From assembly GCA_964036315.1 (NCBI GenBank), contig OZ038482.1, forward strand, positions 15,632,382 to 15,696,381: DNA of 64,000 bases, written 5' to 3'. Shown here piece by piece: positions 31,783 through 42,948 of the stretch (the stretch's first letter is position 1; each line of letters begins with the position of its first letter). The notes under the pieces are model-generated. The model ran no database searches, was not told the DNA's origin, and saw nothing but the letters and a program-made list of their open reading frames with translations. The stretch is from Acanthosepion esculentum. Its lineage: Eukaryota; Mollusca; Cephalopoda; Sepiida; Sepiidae. Both the position numbers and the translations under genes were made by a program.

Positions 31783-32760
31783 GCATTTCACCCCAAGCAA
31801 GTCGGGTGTGCCACTAGCACGCAAGGGGTGACAGAGAGTAAGAGCAAGAGTAAAGAGGGGTGTTTGAGGAAAGGATATAGAGAAGGACGAGGATCAGGAT
31901 CAAGGCATCAGAAGATGTCGATTGATATTACACTTGAATATTTGAAGATTATAGCTATCAGGGAAGCAAGTAAGAGGAAGGGAGTTACACTGTTAGGAAG
32001 TGCAAGAGAAGAAGCTGTTGGAGTAGAAGAGACGGATACATTTAACCGTTTTGACAGTGAAAGAGTGGGACCGAGATGCCAATCTACTAGCACGCTTAAA
32101 TTCATGCAGTTTGGGAACCAGTGAAAATAGCTCCTCAGTGCAGATGCCATGAAAATACTTGTAGCAAAGACAGAGGGAAGCCACAGCGCATCTGTGAGAA
32201 AGTGACTGTAAACGTGATGCCAGATCAGGGCCCATCACATTGCATATGCATGTCTGGATTTTGTCAAGGACCTCGAGATGAACAGCGTGGGCACCCCACA
32301 ATATATGGCAACAGTATCCAATGCAAGGACAAATGGTTGATTTGTAGATTTAATGGACGGAAAAACCTTCTGCCACGACACAGAAAACCAACTTTCCTTG
32401 CTATTGATTCAATGTATTTGTTCCACCTCATGTCAGTGGAAAGTAGGACGAAGCAGCCGCAGACAGGCACTCTTGTGGAGTTAGGGCATCAACCTTTCTG
32501 ATAGGAGACAGGGAGGTTTCTCTATGGTGGGTAAATGAGAGCAGTTTCGTTTTGGAGGCATTCAAGTTCACAAGCCATTTTCTGCCCCAGTCAACCACAG
32601 ATTGGAGGTCCCTTTCGAGACCAATGGCCAGGTTAGTTTTGTCAACAATGCGGGATTTACTATTGAGGCAGCAGTAAATAGTAGTGTCGTCCGCGTAGAT
32701 GCCGACATGGGAACTGATAAATCTGTGGCTGTTTATATTTTCTGGCTCTTAAAAACAATA
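31783..32760 (-). pseudogene. LINE RT C-terminal part and tail, copy 2
   Basis: Read on the minus strand from about 32750: GIYADDTTIYCCLNSKSRI, with the RT catalytic box YADD at 32686-32697, then LAIGLERDLQSVVDWGRKW, LVNLNASKTKLLSFTHHRE, LSTDMRWNKYIESIARK and the same tail as at 2.6-3.0 kb (LEVLDKIQTCICNVMGPDLA, LHEFKRASRLASRSHSFTVK). Several frameshifts and a gap around 32340-32400 are present. The upstream RT and endonuclease are missing. Confidence 0.8.
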
Positions 32761-32841
32761 AAGAAAGCTGTCTTTTAAAGGAACTGATGTAAATTAACAC
32801 TATAACTGCAATTATCAGTTATTCGACTTGATTCAGGACGA

Positions 32842-33062
32842 ATATACGACAAGGTGGTAAGTACGAAACCCTCTCGTAAGAAGAGGATGCTGAAAAGACC
32901 GATACTATTAAATAAAAGGATCATACGACAAGAATGAAACTTTTTTCGTAACAAGAGGATACGGAAAAAACAGTCACTATGAAATAAGATGATCATACGA
33001 CAAGGTGATAAGAACGAAACCCTCTCGTAAGACGAGAATGCCGAAAAGACACTATGATATGG
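32842..33062. repeat. About 75-bp tandem repeat, 3 units
   Basis: ATACGACAAGGTGGTAAG, GAAACCCTCTCGTAAGA, AGGATGC, AAAAGACC recur from about 32842, 32921 and 32993 with differences. 33063-33290 is unassigned. Confidence 0.75.
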
Positions 33063-33289
33063 CAGAGCAAAACGTAATAATTGGAAAAGCGTATTTAAAG
33101 TTTCACATCTGAAAACCTTCTAACAATAGTAAGGATTTAACAAAATATGTTACCATTTTTTTACAGTTTGGATAAACTAGAATTAATATTAGATTCTATA
33201 TATTGATATATTCATTGGAAAATCTGCTTTAAAATGTCACATATGAAAACTTTGTAATAATCAGTCAGTTACGTACCATACGTGATACA

Positions 33290-33716
33290 CACTTAGGCGA
33301 TCATGTATCTTTCGGTACATGACTGACGAAGCAGATTTTTTTCCCGCCGAAAGTTGCTATTTATTTCTGCGATAGACAAATTGCGATCCACTACGATAGA
33401 ACCCGTTCAGTCCTGCTATTTACCCATAGCTGGGGGGAGAAGAAGAAGATTCATACCTTTCCCAAGGGTATTATCACGAAATTGGCTTTCCGATGCCTCT
33501 CCGTGCCTCCTTTCAATTAAATAACGTTTCAGTAATATATATTTACGGCTAGAGAACCCAGTCTGTTCTGCTATTTACCCATAGCTGGGGGGAGAAGAAG
33601 AAGATTCATACCTTTCCCAAGGGTATTAGCACGTAAGTGAATGTAATGTATTCGACTGGAATTCGAACTCGGCTCTCTCTCGAGCCGCTATCCATTACAC
33701 CACCGTCCCTCCATAT
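33290..33716 (-). mobile_element. tRNA-derived SINE, two overlapping or adjacent copies
   Basis: The minus strand at 33714-33645 is a tRNA-like head: GACGGTGGTGTAATGGATAG and GAGTTCGAATTCC. The body with AAGGTATGAATCTTCTTCTT, CCAGCTATGGGTAAATAGCA follows and is repeated at 33430-33490. 33291-33420 matches the distal body at 52840-52950 (ATCTGCTTCGTCAGTCATGT, GAAAGATACATGATCG). Confidence 0.7.
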
Positions 33717-33719
33717 AAT

Positions 33720-34245
33720 AAAATATGTACATAAAATAACATTTAATAATAGAAACGAATAAAATACCAATTACCTTTTCGCCACAGAATAGCTGGTGTG
33801 CTTCCAAATAGCTTTTGCTGAGGCAAGAGGAAAGTGAATTTAAGCCTCACTGGGGATTTACCTTTTGTTCGTATACTGTTCAGTATACTTTCTGATATAG
33901 ATTGACAACATGGGTAAAGATGTGATAAAAAAGCTACTAAAAATTTTAATTGAAAATTAATAATAATCAAAATGTATAATAATGTTTATTAATGCTTCCT
34001 CTTCTAAAAAATAAAATAAATATATTGGAAAAAAATACTTCTGGAGTGGAAAAGTAACTGTTTTAGATATTGATATTTAATACAGTCTGGTACAAGGCCA
34101 AGATAAATAGAGCCGAGAATGAAAACGGAAATTAATAAAATATTAATGGTGCATTAAAATTGTTTGCAATTCATTGATCCAAAAAGATACTAGCTTATTT
34201 TCATGTAGTTATTTATGAAATTTAGATTAGTCTGCAAAAGGCGAA
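33720..34245. other. Unassigned AT-rich sequence
   Basis: No recognisable feature. Confidence 0.5.
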
Positions 34246-34248
34246 ATA

Positions 34249-35536
34249 CAAGGTAATCAAAAAAGTTCTGTCCGTTTTTTGATTAGTCATTGAATGAAGT
34301 TGAAATATATATGAAATGCGTGTAGCAATTGTTTTCAAATTCGTACAGTCGAAATTAGGAACATCAGACGTTATAAAAAGACACGCGCACCGTGCCCGGC
34401 CATCAGTTATAAGCCGGACAGCTGTGAGAAGGATGGAAGTGTCTAAGAGATCTCGTTCGGGGCTGTTTGCTTTACGACTTCAAAGTGGGCTTATCAGCAG
34501 CTGCATCAAGTCGCCGCATATGTCAAGCGTTTGGGGATAGTGTTGTGGATGAACGTACTGCAAGGCGTTGGTTTCGAAAATTCAAGTCGGGAGATTTGTC
34601 TCTCCATGATGAGCCTCGCAGTGGATGACCACAGGTCTTGAATGACGGAGTCCTGAAGGCGGCCATTGAAGAGGACAGTAGTCTAACGTGTGGTGAACTT
34701 GCAAGACAGTTCAACGTTTCCGATGAAACAGTTAGACTTCAACTGCACCGCCTAGGTAAGACGTACAACCTGAGCAAGTGGGTTCCGCAAACGCTGTTGG
34801 AGGTCCACAAGGGACAACGAGTGGCAGCCTGAGTATCGCTGCTTTCTCGCCACCGTACCGCATCCTTATTCAATCGAGTGATTACCAGTGATGAGAAGCG
34901 GGTTCTGTACGAAACTTCCAAGCGTTCTAGACATTGGTTGTTTCCTCAGGATGCTGTCCCTCACACCGCAAGACCGCCTATGCACCCACGCAAGATTATG
35001 CTTTGTGTCTGGTGGACAGGTCGTCAAGTGGTTCATTATGAACTGCTACCAACGGGCCAAACGGTCACTGGAGACCTATACTCGCAGCAATTGAAACGTG
35101 TGCAAAAGGCATTGCGCCGGAAGGAGCCAGCACTGGTGAATCGCAATGGTGTGCTTTTCCTCCATGACAACGGCAGGCCGCATGTCGCGCGAGTGGTCAG
35201 GGATACTATACAGCAACTTGGGTGGGAGACTTTGTGCCATCCACCTTATTCACCTGGCCTTGTGCCATCCGATTACCACCTCTTCCACTCCCTGGATAAT
35301 CATCTTCGTGGGAAATCCTTCACCAATGAAGCAGACTTGCGCAAAGCCCTCACGGACTTCTTTGCGTCAAAACCTCCCGAGTTCTACCGCAAGGGCATTG
35401 AACAGCTGGAGACATGTTGGCAGAAGGTGCTGGATGCCGATGGCGATTACTTCGAAGACTAAATATAAGTTACACATACTGTGAAGCGTTTTCTTTTTTT
35501 CCTTTAAAAACGGACAGAACTTTTTTGGTTACCTTG
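34249..35536 (+). mobile_element. mariner element A
   Basis: The terminal inverted repeats begin CAAGGTAATCAAAAAAGTTC and, from the other end, CAAGGTAACCAAAAAAGTTC, both continuing TGTCCGTTTTT. They are flanked by TA (34247-34248 and 35537-35538). The size of about 1.29 kb is normal for mariners. Confidence 0.95.
34433..35462 (+). pseudogene. mariner A transposase, broken
   Basis: About 343 codons from ATG at 34433 (MEVSKRSRSGLFALRLQSG) to TAA at 35460. The N-terminal DNA-binding half is broken by a frameshift near 34535, by TGA in RSG*PQVLND (34627) and by TGA after RVAA (34830). The C-terminal 194 codons (34878-35462) are open and hold the DD34D triad: D in SDEKRV, D in LHDNGRPH and D in PSDYHLF, with exactly 34 residues between the last two. 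The WVP motif is present (WVPQTL). It would cut and paste the element. It cannot make a full protein. Confidence 0.9.
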
Positions 35537-35539
35537 TAT

Positions 35540-36640
35540 ATAGGGCGTCCGGTGAAGAAAAAAAATTACTACAATAAATATGATTTTCACAAGAAACTTT
35601 TTAGCCTTTCTTCTATGACGAAAACGGAATTATTTACAAAGTTTAGTCGTTGCCAAAGCCACGAAAATGATTTGACGATTGAAACACTCATTACACGTCT
35701 TACAAGACCAACTTATTTACTCTCAGTTTACGGTAGCCACCTATTCAAGATGGATAATATCTAGGCTATCATTGCTAACCCCAGAGATGTTCAACCTCTA
35801 CCCAAATCTAGGCGCATAAAATTCGTTCGGTTTGTCTTACTCTGTCTCTCTGCATGTCTGTGAAGTAGTTGATTGGATTGGGGAGATAAGTAAAAAAAAA
35901 AGAAGAAAAACAATCAAAGTCTCCCGAAACGAAATAAGAGCTAAAAAAGAGAAAAAATTATTAAGTCAGTCTCGAGTCTTGCAATGATCGACAGACAGTT
36001 GTTGTTGCTGTTATTGTTGATGATGGCGGCGGCTTTGCTGGTGTGTGTTCTTTGAACGTTTGCGTTCTGCTAAGGAATCGAATTATATTGAGTTTTTATT
36101 TTACGGATTATGACGAACATTGAATTGGGTGAAGCTCCGAAATTTCTGCCAGGGTTGCGGAAACGGCGAAATAACACAAGGAACTAATTCCAGCAAAAAA
36201 ATAAAAAATAAAAATGGGGAAGATCAAAGAGAAAAGTTTTAAAACTGGTAAAAATGAAATGAAGAGGAATTTTACTAGATTTGGCGTTGGAAAGACAAAC
36301 TTTCATAAACCCCCAAACATACAAAAAATTTAAAAAAAGACATTTTATATGCAGCATTTCTTGGACGATTGAATTTCTACTTTTAGGTCGATTCAGTTTT
36401 CAGACTTCCTCCAGTATATTTCAGAAGAAAAATAAAGGAAGCCACTTTTTTTCTAAGCATGCCAAAAGTAAAAAAAAAAAAAGAAGAAAATGTGATTATT
36501 TTAGAGATCTGTCTAGTTTGTTTTTAGTCGCTATATTTGTTTTTCTATTATTTCACGGACTGCAAGTGATGAGGGTTGAAGAATAGATCGGCTGAAAACA
36601 GCAGCGAAGAATTCAAGTGTACGAACAGTGAAATTATAAC
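35540..36640. other. Unassigned sequence
   Basis: Contains a 101-codon plus frame at 36281-36586, Lys/Phe-rich and without motif. No other feature recognised. Confidence 0.4.
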
Positions 36641-36679
36641 AGTCTACCCCAGTGAGCGAAATAAAGGGTTCAGTTCGAC

Positions 36680-36835
36680 ATTCCAATCATCTGAAGAAGG
36701 CCGGAGCGTGCAACGGCCGAAACGTTGTGATAAATATGGCGACAAAGATGAGGACAATAGTCCGAATAATGTAAATAGTGTACATGATACCTCATCTCAG
36801 AAATATAGACGGATAAAGAGCAATATTTGGTTATT
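36680..36835 (+). repeat. GCCGAAACGTTG repeat with hammerhead-like hairpin
   Basis: CUGAAGA (36691-36697), A, GGCCG...CGGCC (36699-36718) and GAAAC (36719-36723), then GTTGTGATAAATATGGCGAC and AATAGTCCGAATAATGTAAA. It is the same family as the minus-strand dimer at 11345-11545, whose copies have lost the hairpin. An extra A precedes stem II and the stem I pairing is weak, so a ribozyme is only possible. Confidence 0.5.
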
Positions 36836-36879
36836 CTTAAGAAGAAATATAAGATAACATGTAAGAAATCTGTCTTTCG

Positions 36880-37392
36880 GACGTTACTGGACATTCCAAC
36901 ATGACAATGACCTGAAACACACGGAACGAATTGTTACAGAACAGTTAGATGACAGCAAAATTAAGGTATTTTGGTACAATGCACAAAGTCCTGACGTAAA
37001 CTGAAAATTTATGGGTATATTTGAAGAAAAAAAGTAAAAGAAAGAAGTACTTCGAATTTAGAGGAACTGGAAGCTATTGCCAGAGTAGAATGAAAGAACA
37101 GTGTGTATAGTGATCTTGTAAGGTGCTACCAAAAACAATTAAAGGCTACACAATTGATTATTGAAGCAAAAGAGCCAATAATTTTGTTCTATGTTAAATG
37201 ATTTTTAGTATTTTTTGTATTATTGTTTGACATTAAATAAAAACTTTGTTGTGGAGATCGATGCGCATTCTTTCAAATCCATTTTTTCATCATCAGTGAA
37301 AAAATACAAGTGAAATGTTCATAAACTTTAAGGTGTTACAGTTTTATTTGTAATTAGGGAAGTGGAAGAAAAAATCTGCCCACAACTGTATA
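36880..37392 (+). pseudogene. Tc1-like element 3' half, decayed
   Basis: FQHDNDLKHTERIVTEQL, then IKVFWYNAQSPDVN and (after breaks) NLEELEAIA-like and EEKSKRK remnants correspond to the Tc1 transposase from the second Asp to the C-terminus. The third-motif stretch DLNPIEN has become DVN-stop. The 3' end GAAGTGGAAGAAAAAATCTG, CCCACAACTGTATA is a typical Tc1 terminal repeat ending at about 37392. The 5' half is missing. Confidence 0.7.
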
Positions 37393-37482
37393 TATTGTCA
37401 AAAAGTAACAAAATCAACAAAGAAATGATTGGTAATAAACAAAAAAAAATTTTAATTTAAAAAATAAATAATAACTAAAATA

Positions 37483-37680
37483 TCCATCACCTCTTCTTCC
37501 TGGGGAGTACTGCTGTAGTCATTCAACAGTCGTTTCCTGATTTGATTTTGGGAAATCACGAAATTTTTCGAATATTTTATCTAACCCGCGGATACGAAGA
37601 GCCGATTAGAATAACGATTATGTTTTCGACAATCAAATTTACCTTTGGTTACATTTGAACAGGTTTTATTTTCGAACAAC
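37483..37680 (-). mobile_element. Gypsy pol 3' scrap
   Basis: The minus strand at 37547-37483 matches 29209-29272 of the Gypsy pol tail at all but one base seen (GAAACGACTGTTGAATGACT, CAGTACTCCCCAGGAAGAAG). Sequence beyond 37550 diverges, so this comes from a related but different copy. Confidence 0.75.
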
Positions 37681-37692
37681 TTAATAAATTTT

Positions 37693-38004
37693 TAGACGAT
37701 AAAGTGCATCTGTGTCCTCGGTAAGACGATAAACTACGTCCGACAGCAAGGCCTTTGATCAGAAGGTTTTGAGGATCGTGTAACCACCTCTTAATTGCTG
37801 GTGTTCCCAAGTCCACGCTGACCCGGAGTGGTAGCAGCTGTCAGGGTCCCAGCTATGGACAAATAGGTAACTCCACCTCAAAGGGGCCGAACACTATGAA
37901 AGTATAAAAATAGGTTCTAATACCAGAAAGATTTTTAGAAAGATTTTTACCAGCAATGCTATTTTGAAAAAAATATTACCAGCAATACAAAGAATACATT
38001 TTTT

Positions 38005-38008
<4 letters not shown>
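37693..38008 (+). repeat. RepA composite repeat, copy 2
   Basis: One to two satellite-1 units (GGTAAGACGATAAACTACGT), the core (CCTTTGATCAGAAGGTTTTG, ACCACCTCTTAATTGCTGG, CCCAGCTATGGACAAATAG) and two satellite-2 units (TTACCAGCAAT). The uninterrupted TTAA at 37791-37794 is the empty counterpart of the MITE site at 59219-59464. (TA)n follows at 38008-38068. Confidence 0.85.
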
Positions 38009-38068
<60 letters not shown>

Positions 38069-38069
<1 letters not shown>

Positions 38070-38822
38070 TAGAAGCATGGCCCGGTGTTGCCCGTGCTTG
38101 ATTAAAAAATCGTACGACTCATACAGCAATCGCTATCACTTGACTTAAAATATTTTTGCCCTTCCTTGCCTTTAAAGCAGTGTCCTTTGCCGTGTTGATG
38201 TTGCTACATGCCTTACCTCTTGCCTATCTCACACTGCGAATTTTTTCTAAGCTCTATACTAAACATTAAATCTGTTACGAAAAAAGAACTAAACAAAATG
38301 AACACAAAACGATCAGCTTTAAAAAAAGACTCGTAACTGGAAAAACCGAATGAAAAAAGAATGTTAACAACAAATACTTTTTCACACCCAACCCAGTTCT
38401 GCGGAATCAGAATCAACGTTGAGTTTAAGCAAGCGAATGAGCCAATTGGAGTAAAGTGCCATGCAGATTTAAATTTTTCCCACTTGTGACGAATGCAGCT
38501 ATCAATTTCTTTGCATGCTAGCATGCTAGTTAACATTCGTGTCAGTCAGCTGTTGGCTCTCACGCTGGCCAATAGAATGTTCCTGCCTATTCGTGGCAGC
38601 CAGCTATAGGTTCTCACTCTAGACAGTAGAAAATGTCCGCAAACTACATGAAAACCGCCGTAGAAGCATGAAAAATCGATTATTTCCACTATTGATGGGA
38701 GTTGGGAAATGCAAAGTCAGCCATGGCCTTTTCACTAACTTGGAGCATGTGCATGTAAATTTTGGTGCAAATCCGTCGAAAATTGCAGCCGTGCATTCGT
38801 TACACACACACATACATCCTGC

Positions 38823-38826
<4 letters not shown>
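38069..38826 (+). repeat. RepB 750-bp repeat, copy 1
   Basis: It runs from CTAGAAGCATGGCCCGGTGT to ATCCTGCCTTTTA, between two (TA)n runs (38008-38068, 38826-38882). It is nearly identical to 62026-62780 apart from a small insertion near 38516-38600. The 107-codon minus frame is shared with the other copy but has no recognisable domain. Confidence 0.85.
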
Positions 38827-38887
<61 letters not shown>

Positions 38888-38898
38888 TAATAATTATT

Positions 38899-38960
38899 AG
38901 CAGTAAATAGCCCGTTGAGATTGATATGTCATAACAGAAAATAAACCGAACCAAACTAAT
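38899..38960 (+). repeat. RepA tail fragment, diverged
   Basis: GCAGTAAATAGCCCGTTGAG ATTGATATG is a diverged copy of GCATTAAATAACCCATTGAG GTTGATATG at 59950. 38960-39190 is unassigned. Confidence 0.5.
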
Positions 38961-39193
38961 ATTTTCTATGAAAATCTCCGATTCTGAAAAAGGTACGCAA
39001 ATCATTTTGATATCAATCTATTCTCCAGTCTTTCTTAGTAATGACCAAACATTCTGATGATAAATTTATTTTGACACATGTTTGTTACTTTTTCCGTATT
39101 ATTCACCATAAAATCTTTTAACTTCTCATCAGCATTATTCTTTGTTCCGACAATTTTTTCTTGCACAATGTCGCCTCGTCACTTTGTTTATAT

Positions 39194-39530
39194 TACCGTA
39201 ATTCCCCATGTATAATACGCATTTTTCTAAAAAAAATAATATGCAAAATCAGGGGTGCGTATTATGCACAGCTACAAAAAATCTTTAAAAAATTGACGTA
39301 AAATAAAATAAGAATTATCATAAAACTAAATTAGAATAATATTATTCTATGTTTAAAACCATTTTTTGAATATGAGTGTAATGAACTTGGAGAGGTACAA
39401 TTTTTAGGGTTAGATTACCAAACAAGGGGTGCGTATTATGCGTGAGTAGAAACATTTTCCCACACTTTCAGCAAAGTTTTAGGGGTGCGTATTATGGATG
39501 AAGGCGTATTATACGTGGATAATCACAGTA
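39194..39530. mobile_element. 337-bp MITE with CGTATTATAC ends
   Basis: The left end TACCGTAATTCCCCATGTAT and the reverse complement of the right end TACTGTGATTATCCACGTAT both continue AATACGC, giving about 27-bp imperfect inverted repeats. GGGGTGCGTATTATG occurs three times inside. It may use TA as target. No coding capacity and superfamily not assigned. Confidence 0.7.
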
Positions 39531-39534
39531 CTTT

Positions 39535-40000
39535 TCTTTTTTTTAACTCCCATTTGATTTTCTTTCTTTATGATTCTCTCTCTCTTTCTTTATCATTCTC
39601 TCTTTCTTCATCATTCTCTCTTTCTTTCTCACTCTTTTCTGTCGTTTCTCTTTTTTTCTATATCTCTCCATTTCTAACTCACTCTCTTTCGTTTATCCTC
39701 TATCTCGCTTTACCTTTCATTATTTCTTTCTCTCGCCTATTTCTCTCTTACTCCCCCTCATTCTTTGTATGTCACCGTTCTCTTTCTTTTTTACACTTTC
39801 ACTTTTTTCCTTTTCTCAAATATTTCAATTACCGTTCTTTGTCTTTTCCACATTCTTTCTCTCCACTTTTTTTTTCGTCTTTCAACGTCTTACTCTCATT
39901 CTCTTTTTTTTTCTTCCTCCTTTACCATATCGTATGCTTATATGTTTTTATTTTCTCTCCCGTCAAACTATCACCTTTTTACAAACACTATTCCTGTCTT
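39535..40000. repeat. Pyrimidine-rich tract
   Basis: About 430 bp of TTCTCTCTTTC-type sequence. The 188-codon Ser/Phe/Leu-rich plus frame across it is compositional. It resembles the complement of the purine tract at 6120-6370. 40050-40350 is unassigned. Confidence 0.8.
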
Positions 40001-40349
40001 GTTCCGTCTGCTGTTCAGCCGAATTCTTCAGTCCGTGTTTTCTTGACTTGATTACAAAACAAACAAAAAGCGCCATAAACAAAATGAGGTGTTGAAATGT
40101 ACATCATTTCTTGAGAGTTTTTCTTCCTTTTGTTTTTTTCGCTTCGATTTTTCCTCATGTATTTGGATTCTCGTCCTAAAGACAAACGTTATCATGTCTA
40201 CTGGGTCAACAAACGCAGAAGATGAATATTGCACATTTAAACAATGTCATTAAGATTTCCAGCATCACACTGTGGCTGCTAATGCAGAAGTTACCGAAAA
40301 GTGCCTACCTTTCCGTATTATTATTACAACTTTATCATTTTACTCAGTT

Positions 40350-40450
40350 TTATTATTATTATTGTTTTTATTTCCTTTGATATCTGGCGTTTACACATTT
40401 CTTTCAGGGACCTAAGGTCAGAAATGGCATCATGACACTTTCCACTGCAA

Positions 40451-40504
<54 letters not shown>

Positions 40505-40940
40505 TACATAGATAAAGTCCTTCGTAAAGTGTGGGCTGTACTTGTCAGAACAATTTTTTGTATCTCTTTGAGGCATGGACTTCCAGGGATCCCTTCAATT
40601 AGTCTACTGGAATCTTTTCCAACCAGTCCGAGGGCTCCAACTACAACAAGGATTGTTGATGTTCCCATGTGCCACATTTTTGAGATTTCTATTTCAAGGT
40701 CCGTGTATTTTGACAGTTTTTCGAATATCTTCAAAGATACATTGCAGTCTGCAGGGACTGACATATCAATAAGGCGGCACTTATTTTGTTTGTGGTCTTT
40801 AATAACAATGTCTGGGCGGTTGGCTTTGATTGTTCTGTCAGTGTGTATTGTGTAGTCCCATAGAATTGTAACAGGTCCTATCTCCGTAACCGGGTCTGGG
40901 CGGTGTTCGTACCAGTTTCTTTCAGTTTCCTTCACGTAGG
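40350..40940 (-). pseudogene. Retroelement C-terminal domain with nuclease-like fold motif
   Basis: The 143-codon minus frame 40504-40935 reads NWYEHRPDPVTE, ILWDYTIHTD, NRPDIVIKD (R40-P41-D42) and CRLIDMSVPADCNVSLK, ending VVVGALGLV and RRTLSM. This block recurs at the C-terminus of many animal retroelement ORFs, and the PD...ID spacing resembles PD-(D/E)xK nucleases. The catalytic assignment is an inference. The 3' side carries an (AAT)n run at 40452-40502. 40970-41275 is a second truncated copy that ends in (ATT)n. Confidence 0.55.
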
Positions 40941-41169
40941 AGTTGCAAATTATTGTTATTATTATTATTATTTTATTTGCTTTGATTTCTGGCGTATACT
41001 CATTTCTTTCCGGGTCCCAACCAGAGACCTAAGGTCAGAAATGGCATCATGACATTTTCCACTGAGCAGTTTGGGAAAAAAAGTCACACATATTTTACAT
41101 AGCTAAAGCCCATCGTAAGGCGTGGGCTGTACTTGTGAGTATAATTTTTGTATTTATTTAATGCATGGG

Positions 41170-41179
41170 CTATCAGGGA

Positions 41180-41270
<91 letters not shown>
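41170..41270. repeat. (ATT)n microsatellite
   Basis: ATT run of about 95 bp at the end of the second retroelement copy. Confidence 0.95.
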
Positions 41271-41271
<1 letters not shown>

Positions 41272-41280
41272 ACAGAATTC

Positions 41281-41885
41281 CTACATTGATAGAACCTTGT
41301 AAATTTTACTAAACAATGTTTTCCTGTCACTTGAAGACTCTATTCCTTGTACACGAGATAAATGACAGGGATAAATGTCATTTTCGATCTTGACAAATAG
41401 TTCCCCTTCCTTGGAAGGTCGAGTAAATGCCAACATTTTTCTCTTTTGTTGGATTTTCCCATATTTATTCTCTGCCCTCCGATGGAACAAAGGCATCGAC
41501 TGGACAATTTCACACACCTTGGTTAAGGTGAATAGATCTGGTCATATTACCATGCAAGAAAAACTTCTATTAAATATAATGTTCGACACAAAAACAAAGA
41601 AAACGTGATGGAAAACTCTACCTCCCCTGCATGTAGGACCTTGCCTCGAATAGAAAGAACCCTCCCCGCTCCTATACATCGCCATTTATATGGGTTCTTG
41701 CTATAAGTTTCGGTCAAGATAAAGTTGGTATGATGCTTTCTTGACAGCTTAACTATCAGGGTTTCAATTCTCGATAGTGGATGCTCACTGCTGATAAGTC
41801 CCAAATATAGGACGAAACGGCCGTCCAGTGCTTTCTGCATTCTGTTGAGATGTCTTTCAGACTCAATGAATTGCTTAATTATCAA
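41281..41885 (-). pseudogene. Two unrecognised minus-strand open frames
   Basis: 41547-41885 (112 codons; HLNRMQKALDGRFVLYLGL, KWRCIGAGRVLSIRGKVLHA) and 41281-41517 (78 codons; GKIQQKRKMLAFTRPSKEGE) may be parts of one broken ORF. The amino-acid use is less biased than in the repeat-derived frames. No domain recognised. Confidence 0.3.
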
Positions 41886-41907
41886 ATCCTCCTTACAATT
41901 TCTATCA

Positions 41908-42948
41908 TATATATATATATATATATTATAAATTAATAGATTTAAAATATGGTTTTACCGCTACACAGTGATAACCATGTTTCAGAAATGGAAGCTAAAG
42001 CCCCTGAATTTAATTTTGTTATTAAACCAAAGACATTAGTTCCATTTCCTAATATCTTAAATAAACACTTATACCAGAACCAAAAAATTGTAGACAAGGA
42101 AAAAATACAAACAACAACTAATGAGGGTAAACAAAAATTATGTAATTGTAGAAACCCTCAAAACTGTCCTCTACAAAATAAATGTTGCATGGAATCAGTA
42201 GTATACCAATGTAATATATCTTCTATTGAAAACCCTGAAAACATAAAAATTTATATAGGTTGCACAAGCCATGAGTTCAAAAAGAGGTTCAACCAACATC
42301 AATGTTCGTTTAGGATAAATAAATATAAAAGTCAAACATCTCTCTCGAAGTACTTCTGGCACCTAAAAGAATCCAATAAAACACATACAGTAAAATGGAA
42401 GATAATAAGAAGAGCTAGAATATGTAGGTCATTAAATGACCCATGTCCTTTATGCATACATGAGAAACTATATATTACTAAGTTTATAAAAAATAAAAAT
42501 TTACTGAATCAGAGAAATGAAATAGCTATTTTATGTCGTCATTGCCAAAAATTTTCTTTAAATAATCTTTAAATAAAATTTTAAAAAAAAAGTTACCTGA
42601 TAATTATGCATACTCATATTTGATGGGAATAAATAATTTTAAATAATGTAAGGAATTCTATTACATTTACTTGGTTTATAAAGAAATATAGCCGATTAAA
42701 TTTAAAAGTTAAATTTGAAAGTAGAATTTTTTAAAATGTTTTAAAATTGAAATTAAATAAAACAGATTCTAACCTAAACATCTTTTAAAATTGTAATTAA
42801 ATAAAACGTACTCTAACCATAACACCTCTCTCAAAGCAATTCAAACACTGAAAAGAATCCAAGTGAACACCTAAAGTCAAATGAAATTAATAAGTTAGAA
42901 TATAATATTGAACATTAAATGTCCTTTGTACATACATGGGGAAATTTA

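Noticed and set aside
33645..33714. Functional tRNA gene
   Set aside because: A and B boxes are present, but the acceptor ends do not pair as far as I can see and a SINE body follows. It is a tRNA-derived head.
38213..38536. 107-codon minus frame shared with 62170-62487
   Set aside because: Shared only because RepB is duplicated. Differences between copies include a length change, and no domain is recognisable.
39485..40051. 188-codon Ser/Phe/Leu-rich frame resembling a membrane protein
   Set aside because: It follows a pyrimidine-rich tract. Alternative frames over the same bases are equally open, and no domain is seen.
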